A stretch of 64,000 nucleotides of DNA from Mytilus galloprovincialis. Lineage: Eukaryota > Mollusca > Bivalvia > Mytilida > Mytilidae. A program made the translations under genes and the position numbers. Below the pieces are notes generated by a model. The model saw nothing but the letters and a program-made list of their open reading frames with translations. It ran no database searches and was not told the DNA's origin. The first letter of the stretch is position 1. Every line of letters begins with the position of its first letter. Shown piece by piece: positions 11,240-21,731 of this stretch. The stretch lies in the NCBI RefSeq assembly GCF_965363235.1, contig NC_134844.1, positions 49,038,872-49,102,871 of the forward strand, read 5' to 3'.

Positions 11240-11460
11240 TCTTTTCGTTCATTTAAATTAGGTATCACGCATCATATCACTTACTTCGTTCGTGTTGTTT
11301 TTTCTTTAGTTTTCTATGTTGTGTCATGTGTACTATTGTTTTTCTGTTTGTCTTTTTCATTTTTAGCCATGGCGTTGTCAGTTTGTTTTAGATTTATGAG
11401 TTTGACTGTCCCTTTGGTATCTTTCGTCCCTCTTTTACTTCTGTTTTGGCTAAAAGTAAA
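11240..11460 (+). mobile_element. 3' terminal part of a Penelope-like retroelement
   Basis: This segment (TTCGTTCGTGTTGTTTTTTC, CTATGTTGTGTCATGTGTAC, AGCCATGGCGTTGTCAGTTT, TTGACTGTCCCTTTGGTATC) matches what I remember as the 3' tail following reverse transcriptase in mussel Penelope-like elements. It directly follows a hammerhead repeat on the same strand, in keeping with the known link between these elements and hammerhead ribozymes. The 75-codon frame here is not a gene. Recognition is from memory. Confidence 0.55.
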
Positions 11461-12884
11461 ACAAACAAAACAAAACACATTTTATTATACAGTGAGTACT
11501 CCAAGTGTTTATGCAATAAATGGTTTTGTATGGGTTCACACATTCTAAAACAAAGAGCTTTTGAAACATATAAAAGCAAACAGATATAGGAAGATGAGTG
11601 TCAATGAATATATGTCTAAATAAAACACCAAAACATCGACATTAGAAAAGCATTTAATTTAATATTCCAGACGTAACCAAAACATATGACAAAACAAAAA
11701 GAGTATAAAGTTTAACAGCATATTTTTTTTTATATCATAATTTTATATTAAAGTCATAAATTTGGGTTTTAACTACTAATAGAGAATGTATAGTACTGTA
11801 AACCCTGTAGTAGAAATACGAATTAGCTTATGAATTAAATTTAGTTGGCCCACCTCTGAGATGGTTTGTCATATTTGGAGTCTTTCTCAAACAATGCATT
11901 ATAGATACAAATGTATATACATGTAGGTTCATGATATTTATACCATACTCGTAATAGACCTTTCCACCAATTGTCTACACCTACAGTTGAAAAGATTACG
12001 ACAGAAAATTTAAAAAATCAGGGGTCGTTCTGAAAAAAAAATGAAAATAATAGTATTGATCACCACTGATTGTATTGCTTTCATTGACAATGAAACAACT
12101 TGCCAAGAGAAATCACACGACATGGAACTTTTAATATAATATGGAGAAAATGATGAGCTTAAAGTCACGTTTCATCTTATTAGACGTTGAGCTTCTAGCT
12201 ATCCTGATGGAATTAGAAAAATAAAAAGAACAAAACATGTTTTATTGTAGTTAACGTTCCATTTCACAATGTCTTATGTCTGTTGACAGGCACAAGGGCG
12301 GCACATGTCTGTACAATGTCTGTTAGTTTTGGCCTTTGTTGCCTCCATAATGCACTCAATACTTTGTAACTTTTTAATTCACCAATTTAAAGTCTTATGC
12401 TAATCAATTCGTGCTTCTTGTAAAAATAATTACACAGGCTATTTTCGGAAACGATGGAAGGACTCTACGACAAAGGGACAAGGTATGTTGTTTTTCGGGA
12501 CTCAGACCAATATAGCGGTCAATCAGTTCGTAAGAACGACTAAATAATTAAATGAGGTATAACCTAAGTCGTTGAACTTAATATCCCTGCTTGGCACTGT
12601 CCAAAAAGACTTACAACGACAACATTCTCTATAGTAGCAAACGAGTTGAAATAAAAATTCTATACCGCAGGTATGTACTGCTAAAATGTTACTTTGGAAG
12701 AGAAGTCAATTATATAAAAGAAATTCCCCATTCATCAAGGATAAACATCAACTTTAACAAGGTATCTTGAGACGGAGTAGTCCCTCGATGATAAAAAAAA
12801 TAGTGATGTTATATTTTCTTCGACTTAAAAATAAACTACATTATCCCTCCCAAAATTGAATATGTGCATCATCAGCTAAGGGAC
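11461..12884. other. Intergenic DNA, no gene seen
   Basis: AT-rich sequence without a supported exon, tandem repeat or long inverted repeat. Confidence 0.4.
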
Positions 12885-13300
12885 TACTAGCAGTTACTGA
12901 CATGTCATCGTAATGATCAATTAAACTGATTGAAAAATAGTGTCCTCATCATATAAAAATAAGTACAATCTAACCCGTAAAAGGTTTAGTAGCATGCCAC
13001 CATACGATATATGAAAAGAACATAATCCGTATCATGCCTAAACTAGTTTTATAATACATGTGTTTATTTCCGATGCAAAGACCCTATAAGTGAATCAATA
13101 TACTTACCAAAATATGCAATCCTTGATGACCTAACAACAGTATTGTAAGTATTTCCTTTCTGAAAAAGTCTGTTCAAAGGATTGGTTAGCTTTTCAGGTA
13201 AATGCATACTTTTTAGTGCTTTGTAAAGAATATTACAATAGAGGATTGGATGTGAAATACCTAAAAGTGAAATATGTCTGCCTGTTGATTTATACAACGT
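12885..13300 (-). mobile_element. Retroelement fragment: ORF C-terminus plus 3' region
   Basis: On the minus strand a 77-codon frame (13064-13297) ends YIDSLIGSLHRK and is followed by a 3' region that also follows YIDSLIGSLHR in the plus-strand copy at 21051. The shared ORF end and 3' region identify a mobile family. The protein class is not certain; a LINE or Penelope-like origin would fit. Truncated at both ends. Confidence 0.55.
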
Positions 13301-14548
13301 TCCTTTACCGATGATAAAATTTAGTAAATATTTTAACTTGTTTGTGATATCGAAAACCCTGGTGTAATAATTTGTCTATAATACAGAGATTGCATAGGTA
13401 CAAATATCTTTACAAAACAATGATTTTGTTACAAACATCGATTCATGATGATCACTCAACATTTTCAGCTCAGACAGTTTTTTCTCAATGTATTTTATTT
13501 TGTCTAGTAAAAGTAGACATAGTGGATGTTTTTATTATGTTATAAATTTGTATCCTCTTTAAACAGTAGTAAAGACCGTGCATGTTTGATTTAGAAATTC
13601 AAAACAGTGAATTTTGTAAAGGATATAAAAATATAATGAATGAAACCAACCTTATTCTATTCCATTTTATTTTACTTTTCAATATCATTCACATTAAATA
13701 GGCCTTACCACATTATCAGACAACAATCTGCATTTTTGTTATCAATCTTTCTAGAAAAAATACTGATATCATAAACGTGAAATGCAAACATCCCTCCTAT
13801 CAGTTTACAAATTGACAAATATAAACCTAATCTTACGCATCATAGTTTTTGAACGTATTTTATAACTCTCACAAGACCAAATGTGATCGTTTATGATACT
13901 TGTCCAGTGAACAGCCCAACCCTCTTATTCTGTGTCTTTATTATACAATACACACATTTGGAATCACTTGATAATAAAACTAATTATAATACTTAAACTA
14001 AGAATTCTGTTTGACATAAAGATAACCCCTGAAAACATTTGTTGTTAAGATTCAAAATAAAAAAATATCAGAAAACGAGCGCAATGTATGAATTCATAAC
14101 AAAGAAAGACTATGTCTGTACATAGAAAATGCATCTGACGTAGATTGCAAGTAGTGCTAAAAGATTAAAGTTAAAGTGAAGATATTCCAACTAAATCTCA
14201 AACTATTCAAAACACAACAGCGAGATATTGCTTATAAATACCATCCTGCATTACGAAAAATTACAACGAATATTAAAAAAATAGCATTTTATTCATTTGC
14301 AGAATTTGAGGAAGCAACATTTTTTCAAACTTTTTATTCGTCTTTTTTGTATTTAAAACCAGTAATAAGGAGAAAAACAAAATAGTCGTCAAACACACAC
14401 ACACATATTTTAATGATATGGGTCTGATCATGAGTTATGGTTCATAGAGAAAAAAAAACATGCCGAAAAAAGTTCTATAGAAGCTTATGTTAAGGTGTTG
14501 GACATTAAAATAACTTTCAAGGAATGTAACGATACTTTCAAAATGCCC
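13301..14548. other. Intergenic DNA, no gene seen
   Basis: Nothing beyond AT-rich sequence and a short (AC)n run near 14394-14405. A 9-bp word AAAATGCCC at 14540-14548 is the left target duplication of the next element. Confidence 0.4.
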
Positions 14549-14918
14549 CAATCTAATTAAAAACCGATCTCTCATCGCTCCTGTTTCTGATATGTCGCGT
14601 GGGAGATCTAACGAAACCCGCTTTAAGGTCACATGTGAGTGACCTCGTAGGTGTGTCTTTTTCGACCAATGAAATTGAGTCTTCCACGATCTTGGAAGTT
14701 TAACGTAAGGCAAAGGGATGTAACTCATTCTATTAACGACGAAATCGTCAGTAAACTTTTTTGATTGGCTTATTAATAGGTCGTCAACTCATTTGCATAT
14801 CTTTATAAATTCATGACTTTTAGTTCACTCACATGTGACCTCAAAGCCGGTTTCGTTAGATCTCCCACGCGACATATCAGAAACAGGAGCGATGAGAGAT
14901 CGGTTTTTAATTAGATTG
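14549..14918. mobile_element. Mutator-type miniature element (9-bp TSD, ~95 bp TIRs)
   Basis: The ends are CAATCTAATTAAAAACCG and its exact complement. The inverted repeats extend about 95 bp (14549-14643 and 14824-14918) with about two mismatches, and include TCGCGTGGGAGATCTAACGA. Both flanks carry AAAATGCCC (14540-14548 and 14919-14927), a perfect 9-bp target duplication. Long terminal repeats plus a 9-bp duplication are the classic signature of the Mutator (MULE) superfamily. The interior of 180 bp has no gene. Mirror-image frames reading SLDLPRDISETGAMRDRFLI on both strands are products of the inverted repeat. Confidence 0.85.
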
Positions 14919-15169
14919 AAAATGCCCATGCTTCATTGTTGGAAAACACAGTATGCAACGCAAAATACGTTGTTTATTTTGATTTTTCAGTATTTAAATA
15001 ATCGATGGCAGGCACAATTGTCAACAACTAAGGGTTAGATATTTAAACAATCCTAACTTTCTGAATGATATTATGCTACAAAGCATCGAAAAAAAGTTCA
15101 TAAATTCATATGAATGAATAAACAAAATTATGTCCCATATGTAACCAATTATTGGCATTGTTTCAGCAG

Positions 15170-15540
15170 TCTAAAAAAGGCACCTGTAGTATACCGCTGT
15201 TCAAAAGTCAAAAATCGATTGACATAAAAAAAAAAATCCTGGTAACAATCTCAAACCGAGGGAAACGCATCAAATAAAAGAGGAAAACAACGAAACAACA
15301 CTGAACCGCAACAAAATACAAAGAACAAGGCTACACACAAACGAACTATTATATAACAACTTCCATATTCCTGACTTATTATAGGGCATTTTAAGCAAAA
15401 AGTGAGGGTTGATAATGACAACATTACATGACGGGAATAATATACAAATAAATGAAAAACACAAGATTACAATTGTACATATCGACATGTTAACCACAAA
15501 ATGGCAACGTATAACTAAAATTAATTAAGGTTAGTACACA
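15170..15540 (+). repeat. Dispersed mussel-type repeat (family X), copy 1
   Basis: The copy starts near the word ACCGCTGTTCAAAAGTC, contains AAATCGATTGA and AGGGAAACGCATC, and runs through an adenine/cytosine-rich stretch to about 15540. Related copies or parts lie at 15780-15870, 16730-17050 and, on the opposite strand, 24140-24240. Confidence 0.6.
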
Positions 15541-15779
15541 AAAACAGCTAATTGAATTACAAACTGCGGGTGTGTAACGCGAATTGATCAACGCCACAAA
15601 AAGTAACGTCACATGTAAATTTTTGTTAATTGGATATAAAACAAAATTAGGTTTCTAATTATGTTATTTGATGTATTCTATAACAATTACAAGAATATTA
15701 ATATAGCATTGTGTTAGTAATTGTGCTACTAACTATGTCGGTCTCTCTTCCAAATTAAAGTGCGTAAAATACTAGTAGA

Positions 15780-15887
15780 TAAAGAAAGGCAACAGTAGTA
15801 TACTGCTGTTCGAAAGTCATAAATCGATTGAGAGACAAGAGCCTGTCACAACGACAGCAAACCGGATTTATCAACATTTATTTGTGT
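15780..15887 (+). repeat. Family X fragment, copy 2
   Basis: This shares AAAGGCAACAGTAGTATAC and AAATCGATTGAGAGA with the other copies and is cut short by the 161 bp tandem repeat that begins at about 15888. Confidence 0.55.
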
Positions 15888-16690
15888 CCTGGCAATATCA
15901 CAAAAACCATATCTGATGAACAGTGAAAGTGAAAATCGTTAATATCAAAATTGACCTCAATTTTTGCAATCAGTACCAACATATTAAAATTTGAAAAGCT
16001 TAGGTTGAATGGTTCATGAGTAAATGCAACAACATGAATGGAAACGCCATTTTTCGATCTTTCAAGAACCATAACTCCTGAACGGTAAAAGTCAAAATCA
16101 ACATAATTGAACTTGACCTCCATTTTGTCATCAGTAACAACATATTAAAATTTGAAAAGCTTTGGTGGAACAGTTCACAAGTAAATGCACGAATCCGACT
16201 GGAAACGCCATTTTTCAATCTTTCAAGAACCATAACTCCTGAACGTTAAAATTCAAAATCGTCATTATTTAACTTGACATCCATTTTGTCATCAGTAACA
16301 ACATATTAAAACTTGAAAAAGCTTTGGTGGGACAGTTCATGAGTAAATGCACGGACACGACTGGAAACACCATTTTTCAATCTTTCAAGACCCATACCAC
16401 CTGAACGGTAAAAGTCAAAATCGTTATTATTATACTTGACCTCCATTTTGTCATCAGTAACAACATATTAAAATTTGGGTAGCTTTGGTTGAACAGTTAT
16501 TGCGTAAATGCACGGACAACACTGGAAATGCCATTTTTCAATCTTTCAAGAACCATAACTCCTGAACGGTAAAAGTCAAAATCGTCATTATTGAACTTGA
16601 CCTTCATTTTGTTGTCAGTAACGACATATTAAAATTAGTAGCTTTGGTTCAACGGTTCACGAGTAAATGCACGGACAACATTTGGTTGCC
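15888..16690. repeat. 161 bp tandem repeat, about 5 units
   Basis: The word ACATATTAAAA recurs at 15979, 16140, 16301, 16463 and 16624, giving periods of 161-162. Other fixed words are GGAAACGCCATTTTTC, AACCATAACTCCTGAACG and TTGACCTCCATTTTGTC. The two overlapping minus-strand frames here are side products of the repeat. The units differ at several per cent, older than the satellite at 6.8-8.1 kb. Confidence 0.9.
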
Positions 16691-16729
16691 ACCGACCGCC
16701 GTACATCCCCAAATCAATAACTGACATTT

Positions 16730-17049
16730 TTGTCACAAAAATCCGGTTAAAAATCAATCCGGGTTACAAACTAAAACTAAGGTAAGCACGTCACTTATAA
16801 GAGGAAAACATCAAAACAACAGAAGCACTGAAGTGCAACAAAAAACCAAAACGGAAACGAATAAGGTCACAACTGCCGACTAACTTAGTACAGGACGTTT
16901 TAAGAAAAAAATAGTGGGCTGAACCTGATTTTGAGGCTCGCACTTTTTTATACAATAATAGATATAACACTAGAACGATACCACTACATGCCAGGATTAC
17001 AGTACACATAAATGAAAGAACATTACGAACAGAGAAATACACAAATAAA
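16730..17049 (+). repeat. Family X fragment, copy 3
   Basis: It contains ATCCGGGTTACAAACTAAAA, AAGAGGAAAACATCAAAACA and ACAGGACGTTTTAAG. It lies directly beside the hammerhead dimer on the same block, so the two may belong to one larger element. No intact frame. Confidence 0.55.
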
Positions 17050-17440
17050 CATTACAATAGGATTTTCCAAAGGTACCAGGTTTATGATTTAATACACCAT
17101 ACGTATTTCTCGTCTACATGAGACTCGCCAGTGAAGCTCTGATCAAAATAGTAAAGAAAGCCAAACAAGTAGAAAGTTAAAGAGCACTGATGATCGAAAA
17201 TTCCAAAAAGTTATGCCAAAATACGGCTAAGGTTAAATTAACTCATCATAGATACGATGATTGAAATTTTATATTTTCGCCTGACGCAGGTTTCGTCATA
17301 TCAGTGACGCTCGAATCAAGAAATGTTAAAAATGACACCTTAATTGCGAAGTTGAAGAGCATTGGGGACAACAAATTCCTCAAAGTTTTACCAAATACAG
17401 TTTAGGTAATCTATTCCTGAGGTAGAAAATACTTAGTATT
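17050..17440 (-). repeat. Tandem dimer of hammerhead-ribozyme repeat units
   Basis: Read on the minus strand there are two consecutive units, each with GGAAT(T)TT, CAATGCTCTTCAACTT or CAGTGCTCTTTAACTT, and a hammerhead-like segment. The segments lie at 17278-17312 and 17093-17138, about 173 bp apart. The first keeps CGTCA-CTGAT and GACGAAAC but has lost most of stem II; the second keeps stem II (GTC...GAC) but has a changed CTGGCGA box. Tandem arrangement with a ribozyme per unit is what retrozyme-type or Penelope-linked elements show. Both copies look inactive. Confidence 0.7.
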
Positions 17441-17966
17441 TCAAACATTCAAAGTTTTGTTAACGGTTAATAAGTCCTGTAAACATAGTTGCTTTAAACT
17501 AAAATCATACAAATTACACTTTAAACTGACAAAAGCAAGCAATCGAAGACAAGACGCATGTCTCAATCTAACCTTTTATGAATTGTTTTATTTTAAATTA
17601 CAAGTTCACTCCAACAAATGTATGCTCAACCACCAAAAAAATTATCTCGAATACAAGTTAGTCTTTTTTAAGTAAATACAATAAATGTAAAAAGAAATTC
17701 CAATCAGATGCATTTCTTATCGTATCTAACAAAACTGTTCACATGAAATCATGCTTGTTTTATATTTGTAAAATTTATATCTAATTTATTGACTAGCATA
17801 GATAAATCACCGTCATACTATAAGGTTGTAGGTTTATTTCTAGTCCAGAAAAAAATCAGTTGTCCAAAGTATGAAAAAAACAGTTTTGTGAATATTGCAT
17901 CAATATGTGATTGTAAGGTAAGAAAATAATCACTTGCAATGATGCATGTTTTTTAATGTCAAACAA
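17441..17966. other. Intergenic DNA, no gene seen
   Basis: AT-rich; the 72-codon frame at 17457-17675 has no motif. Confidence 0.35.
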
Positions 17967-18320
17967 GTATAGGTCGCCGTGTGGCCTTCAATAACGAATC
18001 AATACCGCAATCTATAAAAGGTCCCTTAATGTCAAATGTAAAAAAAATAAACGAGAAAACTGACAGCCTGTTTCATGTACAAACGAAAAAAAACAGTTTA
18101 TAGTAACAAACGAAAAACACTGGATTACAGCTTCCTGACTTACGACAGACACATACATAATGTGGCGGCGTTGAATATGTTTTCTGGCGCCTAATAAAAC
18201 CCTCCCTCGAACATAGGGCAGTGGTGTAACATAACAACATAAGAACATACAATTAAAATCAGACGAAAAGAGCTTAATACATGCACATAACACACACAAA
18301 GTACACTGTTCTGAGAGCAC
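17967..18320 (+). repeat. Dispersed mussel repeat family A, copy 1
   Basis: Family A is recognised by the ordered words AGGTCGCCGTGTGGCCTTCA, TATAAAAGGTCCC, AACGAGAAAACTGA, TTCCTGACTTACGA, a GGCGG...GTT block and a run ending GACGAAAAGAGCTTA. It is the commonest repeat in the window, in both orientations, usually as 100-400 bp pieces cut at different points. Class unknown; no frame is conserved between copies. Confidence 0.7.
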
Positions 18321-18785
18321 TTACAGTAACTGGAAGCTAATTTAAAGTCGATAACAACTATTAAGAACACTAGATGTATGTTTCAGTATAATACTTTTAA
18401 ATCAACCTTCATTTCAAATTGAATGGTAACATTCATGATGACACGAGCTTCTACAATAAAATGTATAGGTAAAACAAAATGGTAATAATTGTGTTTTCAC
18501 GATCATAACGAAATTCTTCTTTTAGTAATTTCACAGGGTTGTAAAAGCGTTGACCGGTCGCACATTTTTAAAATAAACATTTGTTATTTACTTCGGTCAA
18601 CGATTTTACGATCCAATGAATTTACCAAAAAAAAGCATTCAATTCTCAATCAAAAAAACATATATCTAAGACTAAAATTTGTTGTGTAGTTATCACAGAT
18701 AAAATGTTGAAGAGAAATATAGCGATTGTTATTGAAATAATTCATTGATGAAGTTTTAATCAAATTTCATTTCATACTTCTTTCA
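18321..18785. other. 3' flank of the TRIM-like gene
   Basis: This contains the 3' untranslated region and flank of the minus-strand gene at 18786. Nothing else recognised. Confidence 0.4.
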
Positions 18786-20483
18786 CTACTGTACATCATA
18801 CAAAAACGCACGACCCTTTCTGTTTGCAACTAGTAGTAAGTTTGATGACTGGTCATAATACACTGTCTGTGGATTCAAAAGACCTTCGGCGTTCGATAAA
18901 ATTTGTCTATGATGTTTTCCATCATGAGAGACAACCACAACACTGTTTGAATCAGTCCCCACAACATAAACGTTTCCATCTTTGTCTACAGAAATACCGT
19001 GTGGATTATGTAATACTCTTTTGTTCGTGAATTCCCATTGTGTCGTTCCTTGGAAATCAATACATCTCACTGTGTTGATTTCTTGGTTTGTATATAAAAT
19101 GTTTTTATCATAAATTGTTACATATGAATATCCAAATGCACTTAGTGATCCAGATCTTATTGAACCTCTTGTTTTGTTTTTTAAATCGATTGTTTTCATC
19201 CCATTCCCTCCTTCGCAATATATTAATGTTCCTTCATCTGTTAGCACCACCCCCTGATTGTATGATTGAACATCAAACACTTCAGTAACTTTTCTTTGCT
19301 CTATATCAATGCAATTGATATAACGAGAGTCAATGTAACGACCAGAAGTAACAGCAATTTTATTGTTACCTATATACACCATATCAAAACATCTACCTGG
19401 TTTTATTTCGAAGTCAGTTGTACCATCTTTGTTAATTACTATAATTTTATTTTTCGAGTAACATGTAAACATCATTCTTCCATCTGGTAGTATGGTACAC
19501 CCTCTAATGTCAGCTGCATCAGTATTGACGGTTCGTCGTAACGTCAGTGTCAGGTTATCAATAGACTTTGATACAGTGGCGACAATCATCTTTTGAGCCT
19601 GTTGATCTTTCTGTCTTCTTATCATAAGTTCGTTCGGCTCATTGACAACAATTATTTCTCCAAAGGATTTTACATCTATTGCAATATTTTGTAAAATCGT
19701 TTCAATTTTCAAAGTCATTCGATGATGATTTAATTTTCCGCTTTTAGTGATTGTGTGTACAAAGTTTTCATTTTTTGCTAAATCACGCTCCATATCTTTT
19801 ACTGCTAATAATGTTTGCAAATCGGAAGCATACTGCTTAATACTAGCTAAGGCAGCTTGAAATTCTGTAATCTCTTTTTCGTTCTTCTCAACCTCGCTCA
19901 GTAGCTGACGAATCTTCTTACTCTCGGTCTCCTCTGATGTATCAAGATCTCTCAGCAATGTCTGGTGTAGTTGGTCTAGATGATTATTGATCGAGGTTTT
20001 AGCTTTTTGGATTTCAATTCCAATGCTCTTCTTTTGATCTTGTAAAGACGCTAAATTTTCTTCACGGTCTTTTCGAATTTTTTCGATATGCTTTTTAACC
20101 TCTTTCAGAGTCTTTTCGATATCTTCAAATACATTTGACGACTTAATACCGCTTATGACATCATCTATGTCTTTTAAATCTTCACATTTATTGTGATCCT
20201 CGACCACACACCGTTTACAGCACGGACAATCATGCTTCTTACAAAATATTTGATACTTTTGATCATGTTTTCTACAGGACTGTGCGATTTGAACAACGTT
20301 GCTAGGTAACTTCTGGTACTCGGCTATCGTCACGGTTTCATGATTACGTGTTCCTTTGGATAAACTGTGATGGTCCTCACAATCATCACAGAGACCCTCC
20401 TCACAATCTGAACACCATATGACTGACTGTTTACTGATATTGCGTAGATCACAAACTCCACAAATATTCCAGTTACTTGCCAT
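18786..20483 (-). CDS. TRIM-like protein: two B-boxes, coiled coil, NHL-type beta-propeller, no RING
   Basis: A single uninterrupted coding exon of 565 residues. I start at MASNW, since TTTCAG sits five bases before that ATG and similarity with the copy at 10285 ends exactly there. This points to an intron acceptor in the 5' UTR; the longer open frame to 20525 has no ATG. Residues ~8-50 are B-box 1 (CGVC, CSDC, CDDC, HH), ~75-110 B-box 2 (CRKH, CKKHDC, CCKRC, HNKC), ~120-260 a coiled coil, ~325-565 a six-bladed-type propeller with an NHL-like stretch (PHGISVDKDGNVYVVG). There is no RING finger, so ubiquitin-ligase activity would need a partner or is absent. RING-less TRIM-like genes are known to be expanded in bivalves and linked to immune responses. 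The exact orthologue is not named. Confidence 0.9.
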   Translation of the reverse strand: MASNWNICGVCDLRNISKQSVIWCSDCEEGLCDDCEDHHSLSKGTRNHETVTIAEYQKLPSNVVQIAQSCRKHDQKYQIFCKKHDCPCCKRCVVEDHNKCEDLKDIDDVISGIKSSNVFEDIEKTLKEVKKHIEKIRKDREENLASLQDQKKSIGIEIQKAKTSINNHLDQLHQTLLRDLDTSEETESKKIRQLLSEVEKNEKEITEFQAALASIKQYASDLQTLLAVKDMERDLAKNENFVHTITKSGKLNHHRMTLKIETILQNIAIDVKSFGEIIVVNEPNELMIRRQKDQQAQKMIVATVSKSIDNLTLTLRRTVNTDAADIRGCTILPDGRMMFTCYSKNKIIVINKDGTTDFEIKPGRCFDMVYIGNNKIAVTSGRYIDSRYINCIDIEQRKVTEVFDVQSYNQGVVLTDEGTLIYCEGGNGMKTIDLKNKTRGSIRSGSLSAFGYSYVTIYDKNILYTNQEINTVRCIDFQGTTQWEFTNKRVLHNPHGISVDKDGNVYVVGTDSNSVVVVSHDGKHHRQILSNAEGLLNPQTVYYDQSSNLLLVANRKGRAFLYDVQ

Positions 20484-20490
20484 TACTCTG
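20484..20490 (-). promoter_or_regulatory. Likely 3' splice site in the TRIM-like 5' UTR
   Basis: On the minus strand ATTTCAG precedes AGTAATGG. In the pseudogene copy at 10285 the sequence is identical from TTTCAG onward and unrelated before it. Such an edge is expected at an exon boundary. The upstream non-coding exon was not located. Confidence 0.6.
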
Positions 20491-21050
20491 AAATTATATC
20501 TTTCTATGTTCAAATCAAAAGTCAATTTGAAGTTCTATCATAAGTAAATATATGGTTCACTACTGACCCATTACGAATCCATAGAGGGTTAACAAAATCC
20601 AAAGGGGTGAGGCCGAATGTCATTATAATGGAATGTAATGAGACTGTCAAACAAGTGAGAGGTTCAGCTAGCTATAACAACAGGTTTAATCAAGCATTTT
20701 CTTGAAATGCCTGTACCAAGTCAAGAATATGACAGTTGTTCTCGATTCGATTGATGTGTTTGAGCATTTGATTTTACCATTTGATGAGGGATTTTCCGTT
20801 TTAAATTCTCTTAGTGTTCGATACATTTATCATTGTACATTTTTTTATCATCATATCATATACATCTCTTTTACTAAAAACAACAAACAAACATAAAACA
20901 AATGATACGATTCAGTGAGTACAACTCGTGGTTATGGCTAAATATAAATTGTCTAGAAGCATAAAAAAAACGGGTCTAAATAGAACAACCAACACTGATG
21001 TGACAAACAAATTTATAAACTTAATAACACAGGTTTATACTATAGTTAAT
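20491..21050. other. Upstream flank of the TRIM-like gene
   Basis: Probably 5' UTR intron and promoter DNA; no exon or motif can be assigned with confidence. Confidence 0.35.
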
Positions 21051-21731
21051 ATTGATTCACTTATAGGGTCTTTGCATCGGAACTAAACACATTTATTCAA
21101 AAACCAGTTGTTGGCATGACACGGGTTATGTTCTGCTCATATATGTTATGATGGTATGATACTAAACCCCTAACGGGAAGGATTGTGCCTGATGTTCATA
21201 TGATGAAATCATAATCTTTCAGTCAGTTTAATTGAAGTCTGGAGCTGGCATGTCAGTTAACTGCTAGTAGTCTGTTGTTATTTATGTATTGTTGTCATTT
21301 TGTTTATTTTCTTTGGTTACATCTTCTGACATCAGACTCGGACTTCTCTTGGACTGAATTTTAATGTGCGTATTGTTATGCGTTTACTTTTCTACATTGG
21401 CTAGAGGTATAGGGGGAGGGTTGAGATCTCACAAACATGTTTAACCCCGCCGCATTTTTGCGCCTGTCCCAAGTCAGGACCCTCTGGCCTTTGTTAGTTT
21501 TGTATTATTTTAATTTTAGTTTCTTGTGTACAATTTGGAAATTAGTATGGCGTTCATTATCACTGAACTAGTATATATTTGTTTAGGGGCCAGCTGAAGG
21601 ACGCCTCCGGGTGCGGGAATTTCTCGCTACATTGAAGACATGTTGGTGACCTTCTGCTGTTGTTTTTTTTCTATGGTCGGGTTGTTGTCCCTTTGGCACA
21701 TTCCCCATTTCCATTCTCAATTTTATAGTAC
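21051..21731 (+). mobile_element. Retroelement 3' end (family B), longest copy
   Basis: It begins inside the end of a reading frame (IDSLIGSLHRN then stop), followed by about 640 bp of 3' region with ACATGTTTAACCCCGCCGCA, GGGGCCAGCTGAAGGACGCC, CGGGTGCGGGAATTTCTCGC and an end at CACATTCCCCATTTCCATTC then TCAATTTTAT. Other copies share this 3' end but start at different internal points, the pattern left by 5'-truncated target-primed retrotransposition. Confidence 0.65.

Noticed and set aside
14435-15038. Two frames on opposite strands both reading SLDLPRDISETGAMRDRFLI
   Set aside because: They are the two arms of one inverted repeat (Mutator-type element), not a conserved protein domain.
15878-16233. 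Overlapping 81- and 77-codon minus frames
   Set aside because: Both are periodic products of the 161 bp tandem repeat.
20484-20525. N-terminal extension of 14 residues on the TRIM-like protein
   Set aside because: It begins at TTG, contains a likely splice acceptor, and is not shared with the pseudogene copy.
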